Position numbers and translations under genes: made by a program
Source: Parabacteroides sp. FAFU027
GTDB lineage: Bacteria > Bacteroidota > Bacteroidia > Bacteroidales > UBA7332
Length of the DNA: 64,000 bases
NCBI RefSeq assembly: GCF_022808675.1
Contig: NZ_JAKZKV010000007.1
Span: 124,001 to 188,000 of the forward strand
Direction of reading: 5' to 3'
Notes under the pieces: model-generated
What the model was told of the DNA's origin: nothing
The model's input: only the letters and a program-made list of their open reading frames with translations
The model's database searches: none
Shown here: positions 18,906 to 26,145 of the stretch, one piece after another
Position numbering within the stretch: the stretch's first letter is position 1
Layout: each line of letters opens with the position of its first letter

Positions 18906-18952
18906 TTTCGCAAATATCGCTGATTTTATTCAGCGATTATATCATGCAAAGA

Positions 18953-19789
18953 TTAATTCTCTCCCAGGATAAAGCGCTCAACCACCTCTGCCACACCATC
19001 TTCCATATTGGAAGCTACGATAACATCAGCTTTATCGCGAAGTTCCGGAGTAACGTTATCCACCCACACACCAAGTCCGGCATATTCAACCATCGAAAGG
19101 TCGTTTCCTGCATTTCCCACAGCAATCACTTCGCTTTGCTGAATCCCCAGCATATTGGACAAAAGCTCCAGACTCGCCGCTTTATCAATTCCCTGTGGCA
19201 TGACTTCGAGAAAGAAGGGCTTGGAACGGGCTATGCTCAGGTCTGTACGTTCAGCTTTTAGCTTTGTCTCCATCGTCTTGAGGTAATCCGGATTTTCCAG
19301 AAGAATACACTTTACGGCAGAAGTCTGCACTTCGCTTTTGAAGCAGGGTACTTTGTGGTGCGGAAGCCCGGTAAGCTTGATTTCCACGTCGATGTACTCA
19401 GATTCGGTTTCGCTGATTACCCCTTTATCTGAATAGGTGATAATGTGCAGGTCGTTTACCTTACAGAAATCGTGCAGACTGTGAATCTCCTCTTTGGTGA
19501 GGCTTTGTTCGAAAATCACTTCATTATCACGTATCGAAGTAACCATTCCTCCATTGAAAGAGATTAAGTATGAATCGTATTTATCCAGTTGAAGAGTTTC
19601 GATATATTGAGTCATGGCCGGAGTGGGACGTCCTGATGCAAGCACCACTTTTACACCCTTTTCCTGTGCTTTGAGTAGCATCTTTCTGTTTCTTTCAGAG
19701 ATGGAGTGGTCATCGCGGAGTAAGGTGTCGTCCAGGTCGAGCACCAGCATTTTGTAGTTTAAGTCAGTAGATGATGTAGTCGTTGACAT
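18953..19789 (-). CDS. Cof-type HAD-IIB phosphatase
   Basis: A 278-residue haloacid dehalogenase-like hydrolase of the Cof/YidA type, which dephosphorylates small phosphorylated metabolites in the cytoplasm. Motif I is LVLDLDDTLL near residue 18, motif II is VVLASGRP, and the IIB cap domain fills the middle. Motif IV reads VGNAGNDLSM; the usual form is GDxxND, so the first metal-binding Asp is Asn here, a variant that also occurs in other Cof-like proteins. The ATG at 19789 is used; the 14 residues before the first strand are Ser/Thr-rich. Substrate unknown. Confidence 0.9.
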   Translation of the reverse strand: MSTTTSSTDLNYKMLVLDLDDTLLRDDHSISERNRKMLLKAQEKGVKVVLASGRPTPAMTQYIETLQLDKYDSYLISFNGGMVTSIRDNEVIFEQSLTKEEIHSLHDFCKVNDLHIITYSDKGVISETESEYIDVEIKLTGLPHHKVPCFKSEVQTSAVKCILLENPDYLKTMETKLKAERTDLSIARSKPFFLEVMPQGIDKAASLELLSNMLGIQQSEVIAVGNAGNDLSMVEYAGLGVWVDNVTPELRDKADVIVASNMEDGVAEVVERFILGEN

Positions 19790-19813
19790 TTAATTCGATT
19801 TTGAATCCGGCGG

Positions 19814-19821
19814 CAAAATTA
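19814..19821 (-). promoter_or_regulatory. Putative -7 box for the HAD gene
   Basis: The minus strand reads TAATTTTG (TAnnTTTG type), 24 bases before the ATG at 19789. No clear -33 box. Confidence 0.45.
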
Positions 19822-20157
19822 GCTCATTTCCACGAAACCAGCATGTTAATTATACAAATTCCTGCAACCTAACCATTTCTGAATTGTTTTATAAATATCA
19901 TTGTTGTATAATGAAAGAGCATCTCCCCCGCGATAGGGGCTGCACCTACCAATACTGAATTTCATATCAAAAAAGTATTAACCTAAACTGTTGAATTATT
20001 CCTCTGGTCATCTGTATTCCGGAGCTTTTCTCTTTTCTTTCTACCTGTTTCTCCCCAATACAGCACTACGTATTGCATTACAACCGATTGTTTATTCATT
20101 CATCTAAAAACCCAAACCACGCCTCAATTATTTATTCTAACCTAAATCTGAAGACAT
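19822..20157. other. Divergent intergenic region, little recognised
   Basis: Upstream of the HAD gene (left) and the phosphoesterase lipoprotein (right). I see no gene, array or convincing rightward promoter in it. Confidence 0.5.
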
Positions 20158-21486
20158 ATGAAATCATTATCATTCATTATCTCATTCGCATTCTTAACCC
20201 TCTTCTTTGCTTGTCAGAGTGATGAAGTCTATGACAATGCTGCAAAGGATGCCGTTTCGCTGAAGTCGGTGACATCTGAAGATGGAATTAAGATTGCTAT
20301 CATGTCAGACCTGCACGTCATGCACCCCTCTCTGCTTATTGGAGCCAATCCTGACTATGAAGCTTATATCCAGCAGGACCCCAAATATTTAGTGGAAAGT
20401 TACAACATTCTTAAAGCGGCTGTAAATCAGCTTATATCCCAAAAGCCGGACCTGGTATTAATTCCCGGTGATATGACTAAAGACGGTGAACTGATAAGCC
20501 ATGAGCTGGTACAGGCTCAGTTGAAAAAACTGGAAGAGAACGGAATCAAGGTATTGGTTACCATAGGAAACCATGACATAAACAATGGTGATGCAAAGAA
20601 ATTTGCCATGAACAAGACGATGAAAACAGAAACCGTTCAGGCCAATAAAATTCCGGTTATCTATTCTCATTTCGGATTTGCTGAAGCGCTGTACAAAGAC
20701 CCCAATTCACTCAGCTATGTAGCCGAACCGATACAGGGACTCTGGGTTATCGCCATTGATGCAAACAAGTATTATGATAATACAGACAAACCCATTACTT
20801 CCGGCGTGATAAAACCCGCAACATTAGACTGGGTTAAAGCCAGACTGGCAGAAGCCGCTGAAAAAGGTAAGATGGTAGTCGGTATGATGCACCATGGCCT
20901 GGTGGAACATTACAGCATGCAAAACGCTGTTGACCCGGGTTATGTAATCGATGATTATCCTGCCGTTGCTGACCAACTGATTGAGGCCGGTCTGAAAGTC
21001 ATCTTTACCGGACACTACCATGCCAACGACATCACCAAACGGGAAAAAGGTGATAAATTCGTCTTTGACGTAGAAACCGGGTCAAACGTAAATTATCCAT
21101 GCGCTTACCGCATGCTAACTATCAAGGACAATAAGTTTAAATTTGAATTTCAGCCTATTCTCCCGTACAGTCTGCCGGGAAGCGCTGCTCAGTTATATTC
21201 ACAAAAATATCTGGGTATCTACTTCACTAATATGTTAATGTCAAAAGGATTCCCGCAATCTGATGCAGCAGCTCTGGCTCCTGCATTTGCATGGTCAGCT
21301 ATGACGCACTTTGCCGGAGACGAGCCTGCTATTCCAATGCAAATCCTGGGTGTTATCAGTATGCTTGAAGGTAATTCTCAAACCTACGGCCTCGGCTTAG
21401 CCATGGAATCTCTCTGGACCGACTTGGGTGTACCGGATAACAATGTTACTCTCAATATGGTGGATGGGACATTTTCAGCCAATTAA
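20158..21486 (+). CDS. Calcineurin-like metallophosphoesterase lipoprotein, copy 1
   Basis: A 442-residue metallophosphoesterase. The N-terminus ends in a lipobox (TLFFAC, Cys19), so it should be anchored in a membrane facing the periplasm or surface. Metal-site motifs are in order: MSDLHVM, PGDMTKDGE, GNHDINN, MMHHG and FTGHYHAND, which is the complete di-metal set. The C-terminal about 130 residues (YSQKYLGIYFTNMLMS...) form a helical extension outside the core. A clear paralogue with the same layout lies at 44778-46103. The substrate is unknown; relatives cleave phosphodiesters or nucleotides. A terminator follows, so it is monocistronic. Confidence 0.9.
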   Translation: MKSLSFIISFAFLTLFFACQSDEVYDNAAKDAVSLKSVTSEDGIKIAIMSDLHVMHPSLLIGANPDYEAYIQQDPKYLVESYNILKAAVNQLISQKPDLVLIPGDMTKDGELISHELVQAQLKKLEENGIKVLVTIGNHDINNGDAKKFAMNKTMKTETVQANKIPVIYSHFGFAEALYKDPNSLSYVAEPIQGLWVIAIDANKYYDNTDKPITSGVIKPATLDWVKARLAEAAEKGKMVVGMMHHGLVEHYSMQNAVDPGYVIDDYPAVADQLIEAGLKVIFTGHYHANDITKREKGDKFVFDVETGSNVNYPCAYRMLTIKDNKFKFEFQPILPYSLPGSAAQLYSQKYLGIYFTNMLMSKGFPQSDAAALAPAFAWSAMTHFAGDEPAIPMQILGVISMLEGNSQTYGLGLAMESLWTDLGVPDNNVTLNMVDGTFSAN

Positions 21487-21532
21487 ACTAAACATTTTCC
21501 CTGCATAAACAGTTAATTATAGCAGTTCAATG

Positions 21533-21563
21533 AAACCGACTTCTTCACCAGGTCGGTTTTATT
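21533..21563 (+). terminator. Terminator after phosphoesterase copy 1
   Basis: AAACCGAC (21533-21540) pairs with GTCGGTTT (21552-21559), followed by a T-rich tail. Confidence 0.8.
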
Positions 21564-21575
21564 ATGGACAAATGC

Positions 21576-21583
21576 TACCTTTG
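21576..21583 (+). promoter_or_regulatory. Putative -7 box for the AraC-type regulator
   Basis: TACCTTTG (TAnnTTTG type). Transcription from it would start at about 21590, which favours the ATG at 21607 over the one at 21595. Confidence 0.5.
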
Positions 21584-21606
21584 CTTATCCGAAAATGAAT
21601 AGAGCT

Positions 21607-22431
21607 ATGAAAGAACCTTTCCGCATCGTAGAAGTCAATAAAGAGCTGATTGATAAAATCAACTCCTCGCCCGAGAATATGCACCAGCACAACTTCGAAG
21701 AGTTGATTATCCTTACCGAAGGTAAAGCCGACCACGTTATTAACTTTGACCGTGAAGTGATTGAAGCGCCTATCTTTGTGTATGTTTCAAAAGGAAAGGC
21801 ACATCAGTTTCTTCCTCATGACGGGGCCAGCGGATGGATTGTCCTCTATGAAAATGAGCTGGTTCCGGATAGCCGCTTTCATTTCTACTCCAACTTTACC
21901 GACCGGGTGAACTACTCGCTGGAGCAGATGGAGTGCATTAGCCCCATCTTCAACCTTTGCAACATGATGGCATATGAATACAACAAGCCGGTACCTCAAT
22001 TCAATATTATCCGCCACCTGCTGGCTGCCCTGCTGGCCAAGCTCGAAGCTGAAAGCAACAACGAACCCCAGGCCTTCAGCGATGCATCCAACAACCAGCG
22101 CATTGCCTTTCACAACTTCCTCAAGATATTGGAAGAAAACTTTAAACGCCCCGTTGGCGTGCAGTTCTACGCCGATAAGCTGAATACCTCTGTCCGTAAT
22201 CTCAACCTCATTTGCCAGAATGTATTCCACAAAAGCGTATCGGAAATCGTCGAGACCCGTAAGCTCATTGAAGCCAAACAACTGCTGATGAATTCCGGCC
22301 TTACCGTTTCGGAGATTGGCTTTGAGCTGGGGTATAACGAGAAATCCTACTTCACCCGCGTATTTTCCAAAAAGGAAGGCATCACACCTACAGAATTCCG
22401 CAACCAGATGAATAACGTTATTCTCAAATAA
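21607..22431 (+). CDS. AraC-family transcriptional regulator
   Basis: A 274-residue regulator counting from the ATG at 21607 (MKEPFRIVEVN); an in-frame ATG at 21595 would leave only about five leader bases after the -7 box. The N-terminal cupin-like domain carries MHQHNFEELIILTEG and binds an unknown effector. The C-terminal about 100 residues have two helix-turn-helix motifs: VQFYADKLNTSVRNLNLICQ and TVSEIGFELGYNEKSYFTRV, ending in GITPTEFR. Nearby genes it might control are the phosphoesterase upstream and the yceI-like gene downstream, the latter preceded by a 23-bp repeat array. The target is not known. Confidence 0.92.
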   Translation: MKEPFRIVEVNKELIDKINSSPENMHQHNFEELIILTEGKADHVINFDREVIEAPIFVYVSKGKAHQFLPHDGASGWIVLYENELVPDSRFHFYSNFTDRVNYSLEQMECISPIFNLCNMMAYEYNKPVPQFNIIRHLLAALLAKLEAESNNEPQAFSDASNNQRIAFHNFLKILEENFKRPVGVQFYADKLNTSVRNLNLICQNVFHKSVSEIVETRKLIEAKQLLMNSGLTVSEIGFELGYNEKSYFTRVFSKKEGITPTEFRNQMNNVILK

Positions 22432-22452
22432 ATAGCGGCGTTTTTTAGCATA

Positions 22453-22530
22453 CAGATGACACTGATTTGAATCGATTTACACAGATTTCTTATCCGTGTA
22501 AATCTGTGTTGCTTGCATCCGTGTCATCTG
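22453..22530. repeat. 78-bp inverted-repeat element
   Basis: CAGATGACAC (22453-22462) and GTGTCATCTG (22521-22530) are perfect outer arms; GATTTACAC (22474-22482) and GTGTAAATC (22496-22504) are perfect inner arms. It follows the AraC gene and could fold as one long hairpin. No T tract. Confidence 0.8.
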
Positions 22531-22579
22531 TGCCTATCTTTTCCTAAGACTCCTTTTTACTCCATAATATATTCCCGAC

Positions 22580-22687
22580 GTATAGCCTAATATGCAACTA
22601 ACGTATAGCCTAATATACGGATGTCGCATATTAGGCTATGCACTGCCCGTATATTAGGCTATGCGGTCGTCGTATATCTGGCTATTC
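22580..22687. repeat. 23-bp array of a 16-bp core in both orientations, five units
   Basis: Cores start at 22580, 22603, 22626, 22649 and 22672, exactly 23 bases apart. Units 1-2 read GTATAGCCTAATATGC / GTATAGCCTAATATAC; units 3-4 read GCATATTAGGCTATGC / GTATATTAGGCTATGC, the reverse complement of the first type; unit 5 is a diverged GTATATCTGGCTATTC. The 7-base spacers differ in sequence, but each ends in C except the one after unit 5. The array ends 77 bases before the yceI-like -7 box. Confidence 0.92.
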
Positions 22688-22764
22688 GACCGTAATATTG
22701 CACCTTTTCCTAAAAGTACCACACCCCTTCTCAAAAGTGTTACCCCTACCTCTCTCCACCGCCC

Positions 22765-22772
22765 TATCTTTG
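22765..22772 (+). promoter_or_regulatory. Putative -7 box for the yceI-like gene
   Basis: TATCTTTG (TAnnTTTG type), 94 bases before the ATG at 22867. TGTTACCCCT at 22738-22747 lies upstream and is shared with the cysJ promoter region. Confidence 0.5.
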
Positions 22773-22866
22773 CAATATCAAAACAATCAAACAGTCAGAG
22801 TATCTGAGGATAATGAATCAGGTGCTCTGACTACAAAAAACAAAAACAATTTAAATTCAAAGCCTT

Positions 22867-23439
22867 ATGAAATCATTTGCATTAACTTTCGCCGCTATCT
22901 TCGTATTAGCAACTTCTGTATTTGCTCAAAACAAATACACTTTGGACAAGTATCACTCTCGTCTTGCATTCAGTGTAAAACACATGGGTATCTCCAGCGT
23001 GGACGGTAATTTCAAATCATTTGACGTAACGGTCACCTCCTCCAAAGCTGACCTGACAGATGCTAAAGTAGAAATGGTCGCTCAGGTAAATTCCATCAAC
23101 ACGGAAATCGACAAACGCGACCAGCACCTGCAATCCGCCGACTTCTTTGATGCAGCCAAATACCCGACGCTGACTTTCAAAAGCACTTCATTCAAAAAGG
23201 TAAAAGGAAATGTGTACAAACTTTCAGGATTCCTGACCATGAAGGGTGTAACCAAACCTATCGCATTCACAGTAGTACATGCCGCTGTAAAAAGCCCGAT
23301 GGATAATAAAATGCACCACGGATTTGCTATCACCGGTACCCTTAACCGTCAGGACTATAACGTAGGTACCAGTGCTTTTGCCGCGGTAGTTGGCAATCAG
23401 GTGAAGTTGAGCGCAGAAGTAGATTTTGCACAGGAGTAA
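22867..23439 (+). CDS. YceI family periplasmic protein
   Basis: A 190-residue exported protein of the YceI family, a lipocalin-like barrel that binds isoprenoid-type lipids. Signal peptide residues 1-20 (...ATSVFAQ). Family motifs are YTLDKYHSRLAFSVKHMGIS, RDQHLQSADFFDAAKYPTLTF and FLTMKGVTKPI, and the C-terminus VKLSAEVDFAQ is typical. The leader is long (about 90 bases). Its physiological role in Bacteroidota is not established. A DODA-type dioxygenase follows after 91 bases on the same strand. Confidence 0.93.
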   Translation: MKSFALTFAAIFVLATSVFAQNKYTLDKYHSRLAFSVKHMGISSVDGNFKSFDVTVTSSKADLTDAKVEMVAQVNSINTEIDKRDQHLQSADFFDAAKYPTLTFKSTSFKKVKGNVYKLSGFLTMKGVTKPIAFTVVHAAVKSPMDNKMHHGFAITGTLNRQDYNVGTSAFAAVVGNQVKLSAEVDFAQE

Positions 23440-23480
23440 GCAACCTCACCAGCTCTTTTTATGGTAGGTGAAGAGGTTGC
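23440..23480. repeat. Hairpin between the yceI-like and dioxygenase genes
   Basis: GCAACCTC (23440-23447) pairs with GAGGTTGC (23473-23480), extended by ACC/GGT past a small bulge; the T run sits in the loop. It begins directly after the stop codon. Attenuator or weak terminator is possible. Confidence 0.55.
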
Positions 23481-23530
23481 CCGATAACACTCTATCTCAA
23501 ACCAGTATTAACGAAGTAACCTCTTTGATT

Positions 23531-24349
23531 ATGACACTCAACGATTTAAGCAACCTAAACCTTAACAGAGATAATTCCGTCGTAATGCCTATGCTGTTTG
23601 TCGGACACGGAAGTCCGATGAATGCAATCGAGGAAAATGAATTTGTGACAGGTTGGCGCAATCAGGCGACAACGCTTCCCCGCCCCTCGGCGATACTCTG
23701 TATCTCCGCCCACTGGGAAACTCGCGGAACTTATGTTACCGCTATGGCTAAGCCCCAAACGATTCATGACTTCGGTGGATTCCCCTGCGAACTTTATCAG
23801 GTACAATATCCCGCTCCGGGCAATCCGGGTCTGGCCAATGAAGTCACAAAACTAATAACAGGTACACCCGTCTTCCCTGACGAGAAGTGGGGACTGGACC
23901 ACGGCACCTGGAGCGTGATAAAGCATTTCTATCCCGAAGCCGATATTCCGGTAGTACAGCTCAGTGTCAACTACCTGATGTCACCCCGCCACCACTACGA
24001 GCTGGCCAAAGAGTTGGCCATCCTTCGAAGTAAAGGCGTACTCATCGTCGGCAGCGGAAATATCGTTCACAACCTGCGCGTCCTCAACTGGAGCAATCCC
24101 AACGAGGGTTACGATTGGGCTATCAATGCCAACGAAAAGGTCAAATCCCTCATTCTAAAAAATGACTATACGTCACTGATTGACTACTCCTCACTGGGCA
24201 ATGATGTAAAAATGGCCATCCCGACTGCGGAACATTTCCTGCCATTGCTTTATATCCTAGGTCTGAAAAAGGAGAACGAAGAGCTGAGCTTCTTCAACGA
24301 CAAAGCGGTGTACGGGTCATTGTCGATGACTTCGGTACGTGTCGGTTGA
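23531..24349 (+). CDS. DODA-type extradiol dioxygenase (YgiD-like)
   Basis: A 272-residue class III extradiol ring-cleavage dioxygenase of the YgiD/4,5-DOPA dioxygenase group. I use the ATG at 23531 (MTLNDLSNLN); a GTG further upstream is in frame but lies in the preceding hairpin. Motifs: MLFVGHGSPMNAIEEN, ISAHWETRGTYVTA, KWGLDHGTWSVIKHFYP and GSGNIVHNLR, which supply the metal-binding His residues. Length agrees with the family (about 260). These enzymes open catechol-type rings; the true substrate in non-pigmented bacteria is generally unknown. A terminator follows. Confidence 0.9.
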   Translation: MTLNDLSNLNLNRDNSVVMPMLFVGHGSPMNAIEENEFVTGWRNQATTLPRPSAILCISAHWETRGTYVTAMAKPQTIHDFGGFPCELYQVQYPAPGNPGLANEVTKLITGTPVFPDEKWGLDHGTWSVIKHFYPEADIPVVQLSVNYLMSPRHHYELAKELAILRSKGVLIVGSGNIVHNLRVLNWSNPNEGYDWAINANEKVKSLILKNDYTSLIDYSSLGNDVKMAIPTAEHFLPLLYILGLKKENEELSFFNDKAVYGSLSMTSVRVG

Positions 24350-24353
24350 CATA

Positions 24354-24483
24354 GTATCACAGAGAACCGCGGAGAATTTCACAGAGAGCCACAGAGAATA
24401 TCAAACTCTGCGGCTCTCTGTTTTTTTAGCTTTCTGTTAAACTCTGTGGCCCTCTGTGTCCTGCTCTGTGTCCTCTGTGATAC
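24354..24483. repeat. 130-bp element bounded by 11-bp perfect inverted repeats
   Basis: GTATCACAGAG (24354-24364) and CTCTGTGATAC (24473-24483) are exact inverted ends. The interior is built of CACAGAG / CTCTGTG variants and includes a terminator hairpin. The element fills the gap between the dioxygenase and the pentapeptide gene and resembles a small non-autonomous repeat. Confidence 0.8.
24381..24427 (+). terminator. Terminator after the dioxygenase gene
   Basis: ACAGAGAGCCACAGAG (24381-24396) pairs with CTCTGCGGCTCTCTGT (24406-24421) with one mismatch and is followed by seven T. Confidence 0.88.
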
Positions 24484-24492
24484 AAAAAATCC

Positions 24493-24500
24493 TACCTTTG
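24493..24500 (+). promoter_or_regulatory. Putative -7 box for the pentapeptide/acyltransferase operon
   Basis: TACCTTTG (TAnnTTTG type), 22 bases before the ATG at 24523, just outside the 130-bp inverted-repeat element. Confidence 0.5.
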
Positions 24501-24522
24501 CATCACTAAAAGCAAATCCTCC

Positions 24523-25095
24523 ATGCACGAAACACTTCACGAAGACCAGACCTTTCATCAATTGGATTTCTCCGAACAAGAGATTTCGGGAAATGAATAT
24601 CTCCGCTGCACATTCAGTCACTGCGATTTCTCCAAAGCCGACCTTTCGGGAAATGACTTCGTGGAATGCTCCTTTGAGCATTGTAACCTGACTATGGTGA
24701 AGCTCCACGATACCGGCATGAAGGATATTTGCTTCCACGACTGCAAGGTGATGGGGGTTGACTTCCATCCCTGTTCGAAGTTTATGTTTGAGGTCAATTT
24801 CCAGAAATGCCAGGTGGACTACTCCTCTTTCTTTCAACGGAAAATGAAGAAAACCCGTTTCACCGACTGTTCCCTGCGTGAAACCGACTTCACCGAAACC
24901 GACCTGACCGAAGCTGTATTCAGCCAATGCGACCTGTACATGGCTGCTTTCGACCGTACTAATCTTGAAAAGGCAGACCTCCGTACCGCCAATAACTATA
25001 CGATTGACCCGGCTATCAACCGCGTCAAGAAAGCCCGCTTTGCCTATCCCGGTGTATTGGGATTGTTGCGCAATTACGACATCCGTATTGATTAA
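24523..25095 (+). CDS. Pentapeptide-repeat protein (Qnr/McbG-like layout)
   Basis: A 190-residue protein made almost entirely of pentapeptide repeats A(D/N)LxX with central F or L, for example CDFSKADLSGNDFVECSFEH and CSLRETDFTETDLTEA. It should fold as a right-handed square beta-helix. The C-terminal tail (NYTIDPAINRVKKARFAYPGV) resembles that of chromosomal Qnr/McbG-type proteins, which protect DNA gyrase, but such proteins are common in Bacteroidota with no tested function. No signal peptide, so cytoplasmic. The acyltransferase gene starts six bases after the stop, so the two are co-transcribed. Confidence 0.88.
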   Translation: MHETLHEDQTFHQLDFSEQEISGNEYLRCTFSHCDFSKADLSGNDFVECSFEHCNLTMVKLHDTGMKDICFHDCKVMGVDFHPCSKFMFEVNFQKCQVDYSSFFQRKMKKTRFTDCSLRETDFTETDLTEAVFSQCDLYMAAFDRTNLEKADLRTANNYTIDPAINRVKKARFAYPGVLGLLRNYDIRID

Positions 25096-25101
25096 GGGAA
25101 A

Positions 25102-26145
25102 ATGCAAACGAGACCGAAACTGATATGGGCTGATAACCTGCGGGCCATTGCAACCATTGCCGTAATCACACTGCATGCTTCTTCTGGGCTGTTGCTGCAA
25201 TTCGGCAAAGTACCTGATAGCTATTGGGAAATCGGATGCTTTTACAACGGGCTGGGACGCTTTGCCGTACCGGTATTCGTTATGCTGAGCGGTGCATTGC
25301 TGCTCGACCGAGAGCTTCCGGTAAAGGATTTCCTGAAGAAACGGTTTAGCCGAATACTCTATCCGTTCCTGTTCTGGAGTTTGATATATATCGCAGTTTC
25401 GCTCTATTACAAAAGCCTGCACGGTCACCATTTAAACTGGAGTAATGTGCCTGCGTGGATAGGCAAGCTGCTTATAAACGGCAGTTCGTACCACTTCTGG
25501 TACATTTACATGATACTGGGGTTGTACCTCTTCATTCCCGTTTTGGGCAAATGGATTCGCAACTGCCCGCGCAAGGAGATGTACTATTTTCTGGCCATCT
25601 GGTTTGTCGTTCAATTCCTGAATACCCCCTACCTGATTGAATACAAGCCCAAGCTCCGGCTTGATTATTTCGCCGATTACCCGGGTTATCTGGTGCTGGG
25701 TTACCTGCTTTCCAAAGCCTCCTTTCATCGGATTAAGCATAAAAGCTTCGTCTTTCTATCCTTATCAATAGCCTTGCTCGCCTTTGCCGTTTGTATGGCC
25801 ATTTACGACAAATACCATCCGGGACATCGTGCAGGAGACTGGTTCAGCCCCACTGCTCCTAACGTGATTTTGCTGGCTTCTTCTGTATTTCTCTTTTTCA
25901 AGTCCCTGCACATCCGGAATACGATAATTGTGTCAGTGCTGGCATTTATAAGCCGCTACAGTTACGGCATCTTTCTGGTGCATGTATTGGTGCTTTCACG
26001 CATGGCCAATTGGTTTCAGATTCACTGGAACTTTACCCATCCGGTGATTGCTATTCCGGTGACTGCAATCGTTTGTCTGATTTTATCTGCTACCCTGATC
26101 TTTTTGTTGCGTAAGATACCAGGCCTAAAAACACTTGCAGGTTAA
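25102..26145 (+). CDS. Membrane acyltransferase (acyltransferase 3 family)
   Basis: A 347-residue polytopic membrane protein with about ten hydrophobic helices. The N-terminus IWADNLRAIATIAVITLHAS carries the conserved Arg and His of acyltransferase 3 (OafA/WecH-like) enzymes, and FAVPVFVMLSGALLL and the FLKKRFSRILYPFLFW block follow. Such enzymes O-acetylate surface sugars using cytoplasmic acetyl-CoA. It is co-transcribed with the pentapeptide-repeat gene. Its stop codon (26143-26145) directly abuts the stop codon of the convergent PorP-like gene (26146-26148), with no space for a terminator. Confidence 0.9.
   Translation: MQTRPKLIWADNLRAIATIAVITLHASSGLLLQFGKVPDSYWEIGCFYNGLGRFAVPVFVMLSGALLLDRELPVKDFLKKRFSRILYPFLFWSLIYIAVSLYYKSLHGHHLNWSNVPAWIGKLLINGSSYHFWYIYMILGLYLFIPVLGKWIRNCPRKEMYYFLAIWFVVQFLNTPYLIEYKPKLRLDYFADYPGYLVLGYLLSKASFHRIKHKSFVFLSLSIALLAFAVCMAIYDKYHPGHRAGDWFSPTAPNVILLASSVFLFFKSLHIRNTIIVSVLAFISRYSYGIFLVHVLVLSRMANWFQIHWNFTHPVIAIPVTAIVCLILSATLIFLLRKIPGLKTLAG

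Noticed and set aside
18953-19789. HAD phosphatase as an inactive pseudoenzyme because motif IV has Asn for Asp
   Set aside because: GNxxND variants occur in active Cof-like proteins and all other catalytic motifs are intact.
22580-22687. Possible CRISPR array or plasmid-type iterons
   Set aside because: Spacers are only 7 bp and cores occur in both orientations, which excludes CRISPR. No replication initiator gene is nearby, so iterons of an origin are not supported.
24379-25431. 350-codon minus-strand frame
   Set aside because: It runs antisense to the pentapeptide-repeat and acyltransferase genes; the repeated codon pattern of the pentapeptide gene keeps the opposite strand open. No family features.
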